NCBI RefSeq assembly: GCF_011390835.1
Contig: NZ_JAABRQ010000001.1
Span: 62,001-126,000, forward strand
Direction: 5' to 3'
DNA: 64,000 nucleotides
Origin: Hydrogenophaga sp.
Lineage (GTDB): Bacteria; Pseudomonadota; Gammaproteobacteria; Burkholderiales; Burkholderiaceae_C
Under the pieces are notes generated by a model that saw nothing but the letters and a program-made list of their open reading frames with translations, made no database searches and was not told the DNA's origin. Positions 27,225 through 37,487 of the stretch are shown one piece after another (within the stretch, counting starts at the first letter, position 1; each line of letters opens with the position of its first letter). The position numbers and the translations under genes are program-made.

Positions 27225-28547
27225 CTAGTACCGGTACCCGGTCAGGAACAGCGTGGTGCGCATCACCGCAAAGGCCAGGCGATCCAGCGCGCGCTGCTGC
27301 CAGGGGCGGCGGCGCAACTGCTCGATCTCGATCTGGTTGGATCCATGCTGCAAGATGGCATCCAGACAATCGTGCAGCAGCGAGGCAAAGCGCCGGTCGG
27401 TCGTGCTCACGTTGGCCTCGCGCGCCAAAAGCAGCGACAGCGGATCGAGGTTGGTCGACCCGACCGTGGCCCAGCGCCGGTCCACCACCGCCACCTTGGC
27501 ATGCAGGGCGCTCGGCCCGTATTCGTGGATCTCGATGCCGGCGTCCAGCAGTGTCTGGTACACCGGCCGCGCGGCGCGGTACTGCATGAAGTGTTCGTAC
27601 TTGCCCTGCAACAGCAGGCGCACGCGCACGCCACGCTGTGCCGCCAGCGTCAGCGCGCGGCGCAGTTTGCGTCCAGGGACGAAATAGGCGTTGGCGATCA
27701 CGATGTCCTGGCGCGACGCGCCGATGGCCTTCAGGTATGCGCGCTCAATGTCGTGACGGTGGCTGACGTTGTCGCGCAACTGCAGCTCGGCCCGCGCATC
27801 GTCCACACCCAGTGGGCCATCGGTGAAGGCGTCCTCGGCGCCACCTTCGGCGTCCGCGTTGACCCGGCCCAGGCCGGTGCGCGCTTCCAGCTTGCCAAGC
27901 AGGCGCGAGAAGTCCCCTACCGGACTGGTCTCACGCAAGGCCTCCCAGGCAGCCCGAAACTCACGCTGGCGTGCCTTGCGCACCGCCTGCAGGCGCCACC
28001 AGAGCTGCTCCATGGTCTCAGTCATGTCGGCCACCAGCGGCCCGGCCACGCGCAGCGAAAAATCAAGCCGCGGCGCACTGAGCCGGCCCAACGCCACATC
28101 GTCCTGGTCATCGATGATGTTGATGCCGCCGCAAAATCCCACCGTGCCGTCGATCACACACAGCTTTCGGTGCAGCCGGCGCCAGCGGCTGGGGATCAGC
28201 AGACCGAGACGCCCGAGCGGTGCATAGACCCGCCAGCGCACCCCGGCGGCGGCAAATCGCCGCTGCCACTCCACCGGTATGTGGGGTGTACCCACGCCAT
28301 CCACCACCAGCCGCACACGCACGCCGCGCTGTGCCGCCCGCTCCAGCGCCTGCGCCACGCTCAGCGCCGAGCCAGCGAACTCAAAAATGTAGGTCTCCAG
28401 ATGTACCACCGAGCGCGCCGCGTCCATCGCCTCGACCAGCGCCGGGAAAAATGCCGCACCATTCTCAAGCAGCAACAGCTGGTGGCCGCTGCGCAGCTGG
28501 CCCCGCCGGACGCGAGGCGTGTCCTCGGGCTGAGGTCGGGTGGGCAC
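27225..28547 (-). CDS. clsB: cardiolipin synthase B-type phospholipase D protein
   Basis: 440 residues. Two PLD active-site motifs are present: HRKLCVIDGTVGFCGGIN (about residues 134-151) and HAKVAVVDRRWATVGSTNLD (about 350-369). The HxK-x4-D pattern with GGxN/GSxN is typical of ClsB, which condenses phospholipids to cardiolipin at the inner membrane. An insert of about 60 charged residues lies between the halves. The start is GTG at 28545-28547, sharing one base with the stop of the upstream EEP gene (TAGTG). The pairing EEP-clsB is a conserved ClsB-type arrangement (as with E. coli ybhP-ybhO). Confidence 0.92.
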   Translation of the reverse strand: MPTRPQPEDTPRVRRGQLRSGHQLLLLENGAAFFPALVEAMDAARSVVHLETYIFEFAGSALSVAQALERAAQRGVRVRLVVDGVGTPHIPVEWQRRFAAAGVRWRVYAPLGRLGLLIPSRWRRLHRKLCVIDGTVGFCGGINIIDDQDDVALGRLSAPRLDFSLRVAGPLVADMTETMEQLWWRLQAVRKARQREFRAAWEALRETSPVGDFSRLLGKLEARTGLGRVNADAEGGAEDAFTDGPLGVDDARAELQLRDNVSHRHDIERAYLKAIGASRQDIVIANAYFVPGRKLRRALTLAAQRGVRVRLLLQGKYEHFMQYRAARPVYQTLLDAGIEIHEYGPSALHAKVAVVDRRWATVGSTNLDPLSLLLAREANVSTTDRRFASLLHDCLDAILQHGSNQIEIEQLRRRPWQQRALDRLAFAVMRTTLFLTGYRY

Positions 28548-29275
28548 TACAGCTCGAGCTCCGCAATCAGGGGCAGGTGGTCCGACATGCGTGTCCAGGC
28601 CTTGCCATGCGGCACATGGGCCATGACCGGGCGCAGGCCCCGCACGTAGATGCGGTCCAGGTGGAGCAGCGGCAGGCGCGAGGGGTAGGTGGGCAGGCGC
28701 AGACTGTCGAAGGTGCGCAGGTCCAGATCGGCCATGGGCTTGTGCAGCTTCGCACCCCAGTCGTTGAAGTCGCCGGCCACGATCAGCGGCGCGGTCTCGG
28801 GCAACTCGCGCCGGATGTATTCACCCAGCCGCTGCACCTGGCGCTCGCGGCTGGCGTGGATCAGGCCAAAGTGCACCACCACCACGTGCACATCCAGGCC
28901 TTCGACCAACAGCTGCGCATGCAGCAGGCCACGCTGCTCGAAGCGGTGGTCCGACACATCGGAGTGTTTGCTGTCGAGCACTGGCCAGCGCGAGAGCAAG
29001 GCGTTGCCGTGCTCGCCGTGGCGGGTGATGGCGTTGGTGCGGTACACCGCCTCGTAGCCATCCGGCGTGAGGTAGTTGGCCTGATCCAGATCGGGCCAGC
29101 GGGTGAACTGCTTTTCCAGCTTGCGGTGGTGGCGCCGCACCTCTTGCAGGCAGATGATGTCGGCGTCGAACTGCTCCACCGCGTGCACCAGGTTGTGGAT
29201 CTCCAGCCGCCGCGACGGGCCCATGCCCTGTACGCCCTTGTGGATGTTGTAGGTGGCGACACGCAGAATGCTCAT
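28547..29275 (-). CDS. endonuclease/exonuclease/phosphatase family protein
   Basis: 242 residues, no signal peptide. The EEP fold is clear: RVATYNIHKGVQG at the N-terminus, ADIICLQEVR (metal Glu), VVVVHFGLIHASRERQ, LIVAGDFNDWG (catalytic Asp/Asn) and SDHLPLIAELEL at the C-terminus. It resembles E. coli YbhP, which sits beside clsB. The likely role is a phosphodiesterase or phosphatase acting on lipids or nucleic acids; the substrate is unknown. The start at 29275 gives the family N-terminus. nudB lies 35 bp upstream. Confidence 0.87.
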   Translation of the reverse strand: MSILRVATYNIHKGVQGMGPSRRLEIHNLVHAVEQFDADIICLQEVRRHHRKLEKQFTRWPDLDQANYLTPDGYEAVYRTNAITRHGEHGNALLSRWPVLDSKHSDVSDHRFEQRGLLHAQLLVEGLDVHVVVVHFGLIHASRERQVQRLGEYIRRELPETAPLIVAGDFNDWGAKLHKPMADLDLRTFDSLRLPTYPSRLPLLHLDRIYVRGLRPVMAHVPHGKAWTRMSDHLPLIAELEL

Positions 29276-29310
29276 GGGCAAATCATGCCACCAACGGGGC
29301 GGCCTTCCCT

Positions 29311-29802
29311 TCAATGCCCTGCGGTACCGTCAAGGGAGCGGGAGGCCAGCGCGCCCAGCCTGGGCAGCCAGGCGATCGCCTCGGCGTTGGACGGTGAAAA
29401 ACAGCGATCTGCCGCCTGCGCCCAAGGCAGCCAAATCTGGCTGCGGTGTTCACGCGCGCTCAAACGCACCGGCATGGCGCGCGGAATGCACAGGCCAAAC
29501 ACATGTTCGGTGTTGTGGGTGATGCCAGGACCATAACGAGGCAACCACTGCGGGTAGATCTCGTAGACGTTCTCCAGGCCCCAGTCGCTCAGCACATGAC
29601 CATAGCCACGAGCGTCCAGCCCGGTTTCTTCGCTCACCTCACGCACCGCCGTCTCCACAAACGACTCGTGCTCCGCGTCTTTGGATCCAGTCACCGACTG
29701 CCAGAAGCCAGGCGCATCGGCACGTTCAATCAGCAACACGTCGAGGGCTGGGGTGTGGATCACCACCAGCACAGACTGAGGAATTTTGAACGAAGTGGTC
29801 AT
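29311..29802 (-). CDS. nudB: dihydroneopterin triphosphate diphosphatase
   Basis: A Nudix hydrolase removing pyrophosphate from dihydroneopterin triphosphate, the step after FolE. 163 residues. The Nudix box GSKDAEHESFVETAVREV, followed by SEETGLD, starts near residue 33, with one residue more between the Gly and first Glu than the canonical box. WGLENVYEIYPQWLPRYGPG and the C-terminal W-rich part fit NudB. The start ATG at 29802 is one base after the T tract of a hairpin and has no Shine-Dalgarno; the frame stays open through the hairpin into aspS, so an upstream start cannot be excluded. Confidence 0.88.
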   Translation of the reverse strand: MTTSFKIPQSVLVVIHTPALDVLLIERADAPGFWQSVTGSKDAEHESFVETAVREVSEETGLDARGYGHVLSDWGLENVYEIYPQWLPRYGPGITHNTEHVFGLCIPRAMPVRLSAREHRSQIWLPWAQAADRCFSPSNAEAIAWLPRLGALASRSLDGTAGH

Positions 29803-29803
29803 G

Positions 29804-29832
29804 AAAAAAGGGCGCTGAACCAGCGCCCTTTT
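29804..29832 (-). terminator. terminator-like hairpin between aspS and nudB
   Basis: On the minus strand AAAAGGGCGCTG-GTT-CAGCGCCCTTTT forms a 12-bp perfect stem with TTTTTT as its 3' side. It begins 19 bp after the aspS stop and ends one base before the nudB ATG. Because the A and T tracts are symmetrical it could also work in the other direction. Confidence 0.85.
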
Positions 29833-29851
29833 ATTCTGCCGCAAGCGCCAA

Positions 29852-31654
<1,803 letters not shown>

Positions 31655-31705
31655 GTCAATTCTTCTTTCAACGGTTTCGCAGCCGTAGGGCTGCGCAGGA
31701 ATACT

Positions 31706-32392
31706 TCAGTTTGGCGAGTCCGCAGCTGGCTGCCGGGCTAGCACCGTTTCGACGGCCGCGTTGCGCGGGCCACCGGGCACGATCACGCCCATGGAAATGA
31801 TGTAGGTGAGTGCTTCGTCCACGCTCATCTTCAGCTCCACACAATGGGTCTTGCGAACCATTACGAAATAGCCACCCGTGGGGTTGGGTGTGGTGGGCAC
31901 AAACACGCTGTAGAACTCATCGTCCTCGCGGGCAAAGGTGCTGGTGGACTGCAAGCGCTGCAGCACTTCGCCGCCCGGCGAGCCGGTGAGGAAGGCGATG
32001 GTCCACATGCCATCGTGTGGCCACTGCACCAGCAGCGCCTTGCGAAAGGCATTGCCTTTCTCCGAAAACAGCGTGTCCGACACCTGCTTGACGCCGGAAT
32101 AGATCGAGCGAACCACCGGGATGCGGTGCAGCAGCGCGTGCCACCAGTGAACCAGCCGGTTGCCGATGATGTTGGATGCCAGCGCCCCGATGGAGAGCAC
32201 GACGAGAAACGCAAACGCCACGCCCAGGCCAGGAATGTGCACGCCGAACAGCTGGTCCGGCTGCCAGCGCACCGGCAGGATGTTCAGGGTCTGGTCCAGC
32301 GTGGACACCACCCAATCGAGTACCCAGAGGGTGATGATGAGCGGCACCAGCACCAGCAGGCCGGACAGCAACCATTTGCGCACAGACACCAT
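31706..32392 (-). CDS. DUF502 family membrane protein
   Basis: 228 residues with two strong hydrophobic segments (about 6-28 and 56-77) and then a cytosolic or periplasmic domain. KWLLSGLLVLVPLIITLWVL, HRIPVVRSIYSGVKQV and FVPTTPNPTGGYFVMV are the DUF502 family signatures. The function is unknown; proteins of this family in plants affect membrane trafficking, but no bacterial role is firm. It sits between FmdB and aspS, a conserved order in Burkholderiales, 11 bp after the FmdB stop. Confidence 0.88.
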   Translation of the reverse strand: MVSVRKWLLSGLLVLVPLIITLWVLDWVVSTLDQTLNILPVRWQPDQLFGVHIPGLGVAFAFLVVLSIGALASNIIGNRLVHWWHALLHRIPVVRSIYSGVKQVSDTLFSEKGNAFRKALLVQWPHDGMWTIAFLTGSPGGEVLQRLQSTSTFAREDDEFYSVFVPTTPNPTGGYFVMVRKTHCVELKMSVDEALTYIISMGVIVPGGPRNAAVETVLARQPAADSPN

Positions 32393-32403
32393 GGGAAGGA
32401 GGC

Positions 32404-32775
32404 TCAGTCTGCTTTGCGAGGGCTGGGCGCGGACGATACGGCGGCCGGCGCCGGCGCCGGCGCCGACGCAGCGGGCGCGGGTGCAACCGCCGGCGCGGCG
32501 GTCGGCGCCGGTGCGGCGGGAGCAGCATCACCCGATTTCGGGGCTGTATCGCCGCTGGCCTTGGCGTTGGCGGGCGCCGAGGCCGCGGTCTGGCCGTTGC
32601 GGAAATCGGTCACGTACCAGCCCGAGCCTTTGAGCTGGAAGCCGGCGGCGGTGAGCTGCTTCTGGAAATGGGCCTCGCCGCATGCGGGGCACACGGTCAA
32701 AGGCGCATCGGACACTTTCTGCAAAGCATCTTTGGCATGACCGCAGGACGTGCACTTGTAGGCGTAGATCGGCAT
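32404..32775 (-). CDS. FmdB-type zinc ribbon protein
   Basis: 123 residues. The N-terminal half is a zinc ribbon with paired CxxC motifs (CTSCGH at residues 8-13 and CPACGE near 29-34), starting MPIYAYKC as is usual for FmdB/CxxC putative regulators. The C-terminal half from about residue 67 is a low-complexity Ala/Pro tail. Its role is unknown; FmdB proteins were proposed as regulators. It is the first gene of the FmdB-DUF502-aspS unit, with a good -10 element 82 bp upstream. Confidence 0.9.
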   Translation of the reverse strand: MPIYAYKCTSCGHAKDALQKVSDAPLTVCPACGEAHFQKQLTAAGFQLKGSGWYVTDFRNGQTAASAPANAKASGDTAPKSGDAAPAAPAPTAAPAVAPAPAASAPAPAPAAVSSAPSPRKAD

Positions 32776-32831
32776 GGTGAAACCCGTGGAGGAATGAGGA
32801 GGCTCGGCGCTTGGGCACAGCCGGCCCGCAG

Positions 32832-32846
32832 GCTCCCGGAGGGAGC
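32832..32846 (-). other. 5' leader hairpin of the FmdB transcript
   Basis: A GCTCCC-TCC-GGGAGC hairpin (6-bp stem, 3-base loop) lies about 11 bp downstream of the TATAAT at 32857-32862 in the FmdB leader. There is no T tract. Confidence 0.35.
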
Positions 32847-32856
32847 GAAACCCGCC

Positions 32857-32862
32857 ATTATA
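32857..32862 (-). promoter_or_regulatory. candidate -10 element (TATAAT) for FmdB-DUF502-aspS
   Basis: A perfect TATAAT on the minus strand followed by GGCGGG, 82 bp before the FmdB start and within the 148-bp gap after ubiB. No clear -35 at 17 bp. Confidence 0.5.
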
Positions 32863-32923
32863 AATTGGGGGTGCCGCCAGCGGTTGCCGATCGGGCCCCT
32901 TGGCGCCAATCGGCAGCGGCGCC

Positions 32924-34489
32924 CTACCAGAGGCGAAGGCGCATGAACACCTGCATCAGCATCAGGCCGAGCAAAAACCCCACTCCGCCCCAGATCACCG
33001 CCTGCAGCAGGCGGTTGGTGCGTCGTTGCTCGGCCAGCAGGCTATCGAGCTCGCGCCGCAGCTCATGCGGCTTGTGCTGCAGGAAGTCGTGCAGCAGGCG
33101 AGGCAACGCTGGCAGCAGTTTGGCGTATTGCGGCGCCTCGGACTTGAGCTGCTGCAGTAGCTTCTGGGGTCCGACCTGCTCCAGCATCCATTTCTCCAAA
33201 AATGGCTTGGCAGTGTTCCAGAGGTCGAGATCGGGATCCAGCTCGCGGCCCAAGCCTTCGATGTTGAGCAGGGTTTTCTGCAGCAGTACCAGCTGAGGCT
33301 GGATTTCCACCTGGAAGCGGCGCGAGGTCTGGAACAGGCGCATCAGCACCATGCCGAGCGAAATTTCCTTGAGTGGGCGGTCGAAATAAGGCTCGCAGAC
33401 GGCGCGAATGGCGCCTTCCAACTCATCGATGCGGGTCTCGGCCGGCACCCAGCCGCTCTCCACGTGCAGCTCGGCCACGCGTTTGTAGTCGCGCCGAAAA
33501 AAGGCTGTGAAGTTCTGCGCCAGGTACTCTTTGTCGAACTCAGTGAGCGTGCCCACAATGCCGAAGTCCAGCGAGATGTAGCGCCCGAACGTGGCCGGAT
33601 CCACGCTGACCTGGATGTTGCCCGGGTGCATGTCGGCATGGAAGAAGCCGTCGCGAAACACCTGGGTGAAAAAAATCGTCACTCCGTCGCGCGCCAACCT
33701 CGGGATGTCCACACCACGTCGGCGCAGCTCGGCCACCTTGTTGATCGGCAGCCCGTGCATGCGCTCCATCACCATCACCTCGGTGTGGCAGTAGTCCCAG
33801 AACATCTCGGGAATGAGCACCAAGTCCAGCCCCGCCATGTTGCGGCGCAGCTGGGCGGCGTTGGACGCCTCGCGCAGCAGGTCCAGCTCTTCGTGCAGGT
33901 ACTTGTCGAACTCGCCGACCACCTCGCGCGGCTTCAAGCGTTTGCCATCAGCCGACAGCTTTTCCACCCAGCCAGCCATCATGCGCATCAGGCTCAGGTC
34001 TTTCTCGATCGCCGGCAGCATGTTGGGCCGCAGCACCTTGACCGCCACCTCGCGACCGCGATGGCGACCCGTCCTGAGGGTGGCGAAATGCACCTGCGCG
34101 ATCGAGGCACTGGCCACCGGCACCTGGTCGAACTGGGTGAACACGGCATCCAGCGGTTTGCCAAACGCCCGCTCGATGGTGGCCACTGCCACCTCGCTCG
34201 GGAACGGCGGCACGCGGTCTTGCAGCAGCGCCAGCTCGTCGGCGATATCGGGTGGCAGCAGGTCGCGCCGGGTGGAGAGCACCTGGCCAAACTTGACGAA
34301 AATCGGGCCCAGTCGCTCCAGCGCCTGGCGCAGGCGCACGCCGCGCGGCGCATCCAACTTTCGACCGAAGCGAACAATGCGGGTGAGCCGGCGCAGCCAC
34401 GGATGCTGGAAGCTGGAGAGCACCAGCTCGTCCAGCCCGTAACGCAACACCACCCAGATGATGAAGGCGCCGCGGTAGAAACGCGTCAT
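32924..34489 (-). CDS. ubiB: ubiquinone biosynthesis protein UbiB (ABC1/ADCK-type ATPase)
   Basis: A protein kinase-like ATPase needed for ubiquinone synthesis at the membrane. 521 residues. The N-terminal KxGQ motif appears as [16 protein letters not shown] (about 69-84). The A-rich loop replacing the P-loop reads [22 protein letters not shown] holds the ATP-site Lys. [12 protein letters not shown] and LDFGIVGTL form the catalytic and metal loops. Two hydrophobic segments at the C-terminus ([16 protein letters not shown]) anchor it. The start overlaps the stop of the SCP2/UbiJ-like gene as ATGA. Confidence 0.95.
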   Translation of the reverse strand: MTRFYRGAFIIWVVLRYGLDELVLSSFQHPWLRRLTRIVRFGRKLDAPRGVRLRQALERLGPIFVKFGQVLSTRRDLLPPDIADELALLQDRVPPFPSEVAVATIERAFGKPLDAVFTQFDQVPVASASIAQVHFATLRTGRHRGREVAVKVLRPNMLPAIEKDLSLMRMMAGWVEKLSADGKRLKPREVVGEFDKYLHEELDLLREASNAAQLRRNMAGLDLVLIPEMFWDYCHTEVMVMERMHGLPINKVAELRRRGVDIPRLARDGVTIFFTQVFRDGFFHADMHPGNIQVSVDPATFGRYISLDFGIVGTLTEFDKEYLAQNFTAFFRRDYKRVAELHVESGWVPAETRIDELEGAIRAVCEPYFDRPLKEISLGMVLMRLFQTSRRFQVEIQPQLVLLQKTLLNIEGLGRELDPDLDLWNTAKPFLEKWMLEQVGPQKLLQQLKSEAPQYAKLLPALPRLLHDFLQHKPHELRRELDSLLAEQRRTNRLLQAVIWGGVGFLLGLMLMQVFMRLRLW

Positions 34490-35109
34490 GCCGGGTTTCC
34501 GCCGCCAGCGCCTGGGTCAGGCGCCTGACCCGGTGCCTCAGTCGGCTGGGCAAACGGTGGCTTGGGCACCCGGTCCACGAAGCGGCGCACCGCCTGCGTG
34601 GCACTGCGGGCAAACTGGCCGATGCGGTGGGCGGTGGCGTCACCGACCACGCGCGAGAGGTCTTCCTCCACATCCCACCGCACGTTGTCGACCAGCCAGG
34701 CCACCTCGGACGCCAGCTGCACGTCACCCTTCACATCCACCTCGGGTTTGTCACCCAGCAGCGCCGTTTGAGCCAGCGCCAGGGGCGAGGTCTGGGTCAG
34801 TGTCATGGTCAGCTCGGGGGTGGGCACGCCCACCGGGCGCTCCAGCAGACCGGCCGCGGTAGCGGCCAGCGTGAGGTGAAAATCGCCCCATTGCACGCGC
34901 ACCGGCTTGCCCTGCTGGCGCCTGAGGCGCTCCTGTGCCTGCGGTTCCTGCATCAGCACGTGGTTGAGCAGGATGACAAGGCGGTTTTGCAGCTCATCGA
35001 CCACCCAGCCGGGTGGCTGCAGTTTGCTCAGCAGCGACTGCAGAAAGTCGCGTGGTGAACGAGGGTCGGCGTTGGCGCCGGATGAGGACTCGGGGGCATC
35101 GGTGTTCAT
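34486..35109 (-). CDS. ubiJ: SCP2-domain ubiquinone accessory factor (UbiJ-like)
   Basis: 207 residues. The central part (about 35-135) resembles an SCP2 lipid-binding domain: [38 protein letters not shown] and [19 protein letters not shown]. The position just before ubiB and downstream of ubiE matches ubiJ in E. coli, where the protein binds ubiquinone intermediates in the Ubi complex. Sequence similarity in the family is low, so the call rests partly on synteny. The N- and C-termini are low-complexity (Ser/Ala and Pro/Gly). The start at 35109 follows from family length. Confidence 0.78.
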   Translation of the reverse strand: MNTDAPESSSGANADPRSPRDFLQSLLSKLQPPGWVVDELQNRLVILLNHVLMQEPQAQERLRRQQGKPVRVQWGDFHLTLAATAAGLLERPVGVPTPELTMTLTQTSPLALAQTALLGDKPEVDVKGDVQLASEVAWLVDNVRWDVEEDLSRVVGDATAHRIGQFARSATQAVRRFVDRVPKPPFAQPTEAPGQAPDPGAGGGNPA

Positions 35110-35177
35110 GACCGTCGATTTTGACGGATAAACCGTCGGCCTCGCGGCCCGCAGGGCATGGGTCCCCGCAGATTCGC

Positions 35178-36140
35178 CTATTGCAGGGCCTGAACGCCCG
35201 CCACCAGCCAGCCGCCCGGCCCTGACCGAGGCCGGGTGATGCTCCAGACCTCGCGAAACGGGTTGGGACCCGAGGACACATCCTCGCGGATCAAGCCGGA
35301 GAACTCCACGCTGGCCATGTAGCCTTCGGGGAACTCCTCGATGCCCAGCAGCCGGGCTTCGAGCATGACCACGTCGGTGCGGTTCACCGAGCCGCCCTGC
35401 GCCTGTTCGCGCTCGGCCAGCTGCACCTTGATCTGGTCCAGCATGCCGTCGGTCATCATGGCGCGCAAGGCGGGAATGTCGGACCGGTCCCAGGCTTCCT
35501 GAAGGCTCACGAAATTGGCCTTGGAGGCCTTGAGAAAGCCCGCGCTGTCGAAGCCTTCGGGCACCCCCCAGGACGGGTCGTCGCTCACGGTGGAGTCGAA
35601 GCCGGCGCTCGCGTCTGCGGCCCCGTCTTGGTGCTCCCATGGCCGGGCAGAGGCATCGTTGCCGACGTTCTTGGCGTTATAGCCGCGCGGCGTGGCTGGA
35701 TCGAACTGCGAACTGCCAGCCGCACCGCCAGCCGCTTGGTAGGCCAAGCCGGGCGGCGCAGTCGCAGCGCGGCGGCGCCAGAACAGGCCCAGCGCCGCCA
35801 GCACCACCACCGCCACCAAGGCCAGCAGCAACAACTGACCAAATATCTCTCCGAAACCCAACGCCGTCGCCAGCCAGGCCAGGCCCAGGCCTGCCGCCAG
35901 TCCACCCAGCAGGCCACCCCCGGTTCGCGGTGGGGCTGCCGCCGGCGCAGACGAGGTGGAACGCTGGACCGACTGGGCCACCCCCGGCGCTGCGGGTGCG
36001 GCCGCCACGCGCTGGATCCCAACCGGCGAGACCTGGCCGACCGACAGCCCGTTGCCGAGTGGCATGGCCCAGGAAGCTTGCGCGCCCAGGCTCAGCGCGC
36101 AGGCCAGCACCATGGACCCCATCAGCTTGCTGCTCGTCAC
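35178..36140 (-). CDS. Tim44-like domain protein with signal peptide and membrane segment
   Basis: 320 residues. A signal peptide (SSKLMGSMVLACALSLGAQASWA) is followed by an Ala/Pro-rich linker, a Gly-rich stretch and a hydrophobic segment (LLLLALVAVVVLAALGLFW, about residues 104-122). The Tim44-like domain occupies about 190-320 (FLKASKANFVSLQEAWDRSDI). Such bacterial proteins are of uncertain function. The start is GTG at 36140, preceded by AAGGAAGG about 9 bases upstream; an adjacent GTG at 36143 is also possible. It lies between ubiE and the SCP2/UbiJ-like gene, which are usually adjacent. Confidence 0.82.
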   Translation of the reverse strand: MTSSKLMGSMVLACALSLGAQASWAMPLGNGLSVGQVSPVGIQRVAAAPAAPGVAQSVQRSTSSAPAAAPPRTGGGLLGGLAAGLGLAWLATALGFGEIFGQLLLLALVAVVVLAALGLFWRRRAATAPPGLAYQAAGGAAGSSQFDPATPRGYNAKNVGNDASARPWEHQDGAADASAGFDSTVSDDPSWGVPEGFDSAGFLKASKANFVSLQEAWDRSDIPALRAMMTDGMLDQIKVQLAEREQAQGGSVNRTDVVMLEARLLGIEEFPEGYMASVEFSGLIREDVSSGPNPFREVWSITRPRSGPGGWLVAGVQALQ

Positions 36141-36177
36141 CACGTCATGCCTTCCTTCGTCTGTGCACCCGGCCCGC

Positions 36178-36909
36178 TCAGCACTTGATGCCCATGTGAA
36201 GCGCCACCACCCCGCCGCTGAGGTTGTGAACATCCACATGTCCAAAACCGGCGACCTTCATCATCTGGCGCAGGGTCTCCTGGTCGGGATGCATGCGAAT
36301 CGATTCAGCCAGGTAGCGGTAGCTCTCGGCATCACCGGCGACCCACTGCCCCAGGCGCGGCAGGATGTTGAACGAGTACCAGTCGTAGGCTTTGGTCAGC
36401 GGCTGGGCCACGTGTGAGAACTCAAGCACCAGCAGCTTGCCGCCCGGCTTGAGCACGCGGCACATCTCGGCCAGTGCCAACTCTTTGTGGGTCATGTTGC
36501 GCAGGCCAAAGGCCACGCAGACAAAGTGGAAGCTGTCGCTGGCAAACGGCAGTTTTTCAGCGTCGCAGACGCTGGTGGGCAGGACCACACCCAGATCAAG
36601 CAGGCGATTACGCCCTTCGCGAAGCATGGCCTCGTTGATGTCGGTATGCACCACGCGGCCCGTCGGGCCGACCTTGCGGGCAAAGGCCAGGGCCAGGTCG
36701 CCCGTGCCACCGGCGATGTCGAGCACCTGATCGCCCGGCTGGGGGTTGGCCACCGTGAGGGTGTAGCGCTTCCAGACGCGGTGCAGGCCCACCGACATCA
36801 GGTCGTTCATGACGTCGTATTTGGGCGCCACCGAATCAAACACGCTGCGCACGCGCTTCGCCTTTTCGCGTTCGTCTACTGTCTTGAATCCGAAGTGTGT
36901 CGAGCCCAT
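36178..36909 (-). CDS. ubiE: demethylmenaquinone/2-polyprenyl-benzoquinol C-methyltransferase
   Basis: SAM-dependent C-methylation in ubiquinone (and menaquinone) synthesis. 243 residues. [25 protein letters not shown] is the family's N-terminal signature (about 24-48); here it is split as [13 protein letters not shown] and [12 protein letters not shown]. The SAM-binding motif [15 protein letters not shown] follows, then [17 protein letters not shown] and [13 protein letters not shown]. It starts 17 bp after the DUF971 stop and is followed by the Tim44-like gene. No menaquinone genes are in the window, so ubiquinone is the likely product. Confidence 0.97.
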   Translation of the reverse strand: MGSTHFGFKTVDEREKAKRVRSVFDSVAPKYDVMNDLMSVGLHRVWKRYTLTVANPQPGDQVLDIAGGTGDLALAFARKVGPTGRVVHTDINEAMLREGRNRLLDLGVVLPTSVCDAEKLPFASDSFHFVCVAFGLRNMTHKELALAEMCRVLKPGGKLLVLEFSHVAQPLTKAYDWYSFNILPRLGQWVAGDAESYRYLAESIRMHPDQETLRQMMKVAGFGHVDVHNLSGGVVALHMGIKC

Positions 36910-36926
36910 ACCGCCGATGTTAGGCG

Positions 36927-37340
36927 CTAGTGGCTACCGCAGGACGATCCCGCCTTCTCCGGCATGGACGCATCGCGCTCCATGCCCGCTGCAAGCAGGC
37001 GGGCGTTGTAATCAGCCCACAATTCGGTCTGCTGGCTGCCCAGGAAATACAGGTAGTCCCAGGAAAAGATGCCGCTGCTGTGACCGTCGCTGAAGGTCGG
37101 CTGCACCGCGTAGTTGCCCACTGGCTCCAGCGCCACAATGCCGACCTCGCGCTTGCCCGTCTGCAGCACCTCCTGACCCGGGCCATGGCCCTGCACCTCG
37201 GCCGAAGGCGAATACACCCGCATCAGTTCGAACGGCAGGCGAAACGTCTGGCCGTCAGAAAAACCGATTTCCAGCACACGCGACTGGCTGTGCAGGGTGA
37301 TGTCTTGCGGGGTGGGGGTGGTTTTGTTCAAGCCTGCCAT
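36927..37340 (-). CDS. DUF971 protein (gamma-butyrobetaine hydroxylase N-terminal-like)
   Basis: 137 residues. The DUF971 fold is visible in [34 protein letters not shown] and the conserved [27 protein letters not shown]. The C-terminal extension has a CGSH tail. The standalone domain often accompanies Fe-S or quinone genes, but its role is unknown. It lies 17 bp upstream of ubiE, a common betaproteobacterial pairing. The start at 37340 is the family's; an in-frame extension upstream is not supported. Confidence 0.87.
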   Translation of the reverse strand: MAGLNKTTPTPQDITLHSQSRVLEIGFSDGQTFRLPFELMRVYSPSAEVQGHGPGQEVLQTGKREVGIVALEPVGNYAVQPTFSDGHSSGIFSWDYLYFLGSQQTELWADYNARLLAAGMERDASMPEKAGSSCGSH

Positions 37341-37440
37341 TTTGAGTTTGCTCAGAGAAAAACTGTCGAAGGAACTGCTTGCGGTCAGCAAGAAAGCGCG
37401 CCGCCAGCAGACACCGTCAAGCCGACTTGCCGGACGGCTG

Positions 37441-37480
37441 GTGTCGCCCCCTCGAGGGGGTGACGCTGCAGGCGGCGCGG
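37441..37480 (-). repeat. REP-like extragenic palindrome, copy 2
   Basis: A perfect 14-bp palindrome CCCCCTCGAGGGGG (37447-37460) is followed by GACGCTGCAGGCGGCGCGG. It lies 7 bp beyond the stop of the giant FAD/Fe-S gene. The rest of that 147-bp gap shows nothing notable. Its layout matches the element at 16596-16633. Confidence 0.5.
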
Positions 37481-37487
37481 AGGTGCT

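Noticed and set aside
32404-32580. GC-rich repetitive DNA at the end of the FmdB gene
   Set aside because: It is the codon pattern of the Ala/Pro-rich tail, not an intergenic repeat or array.
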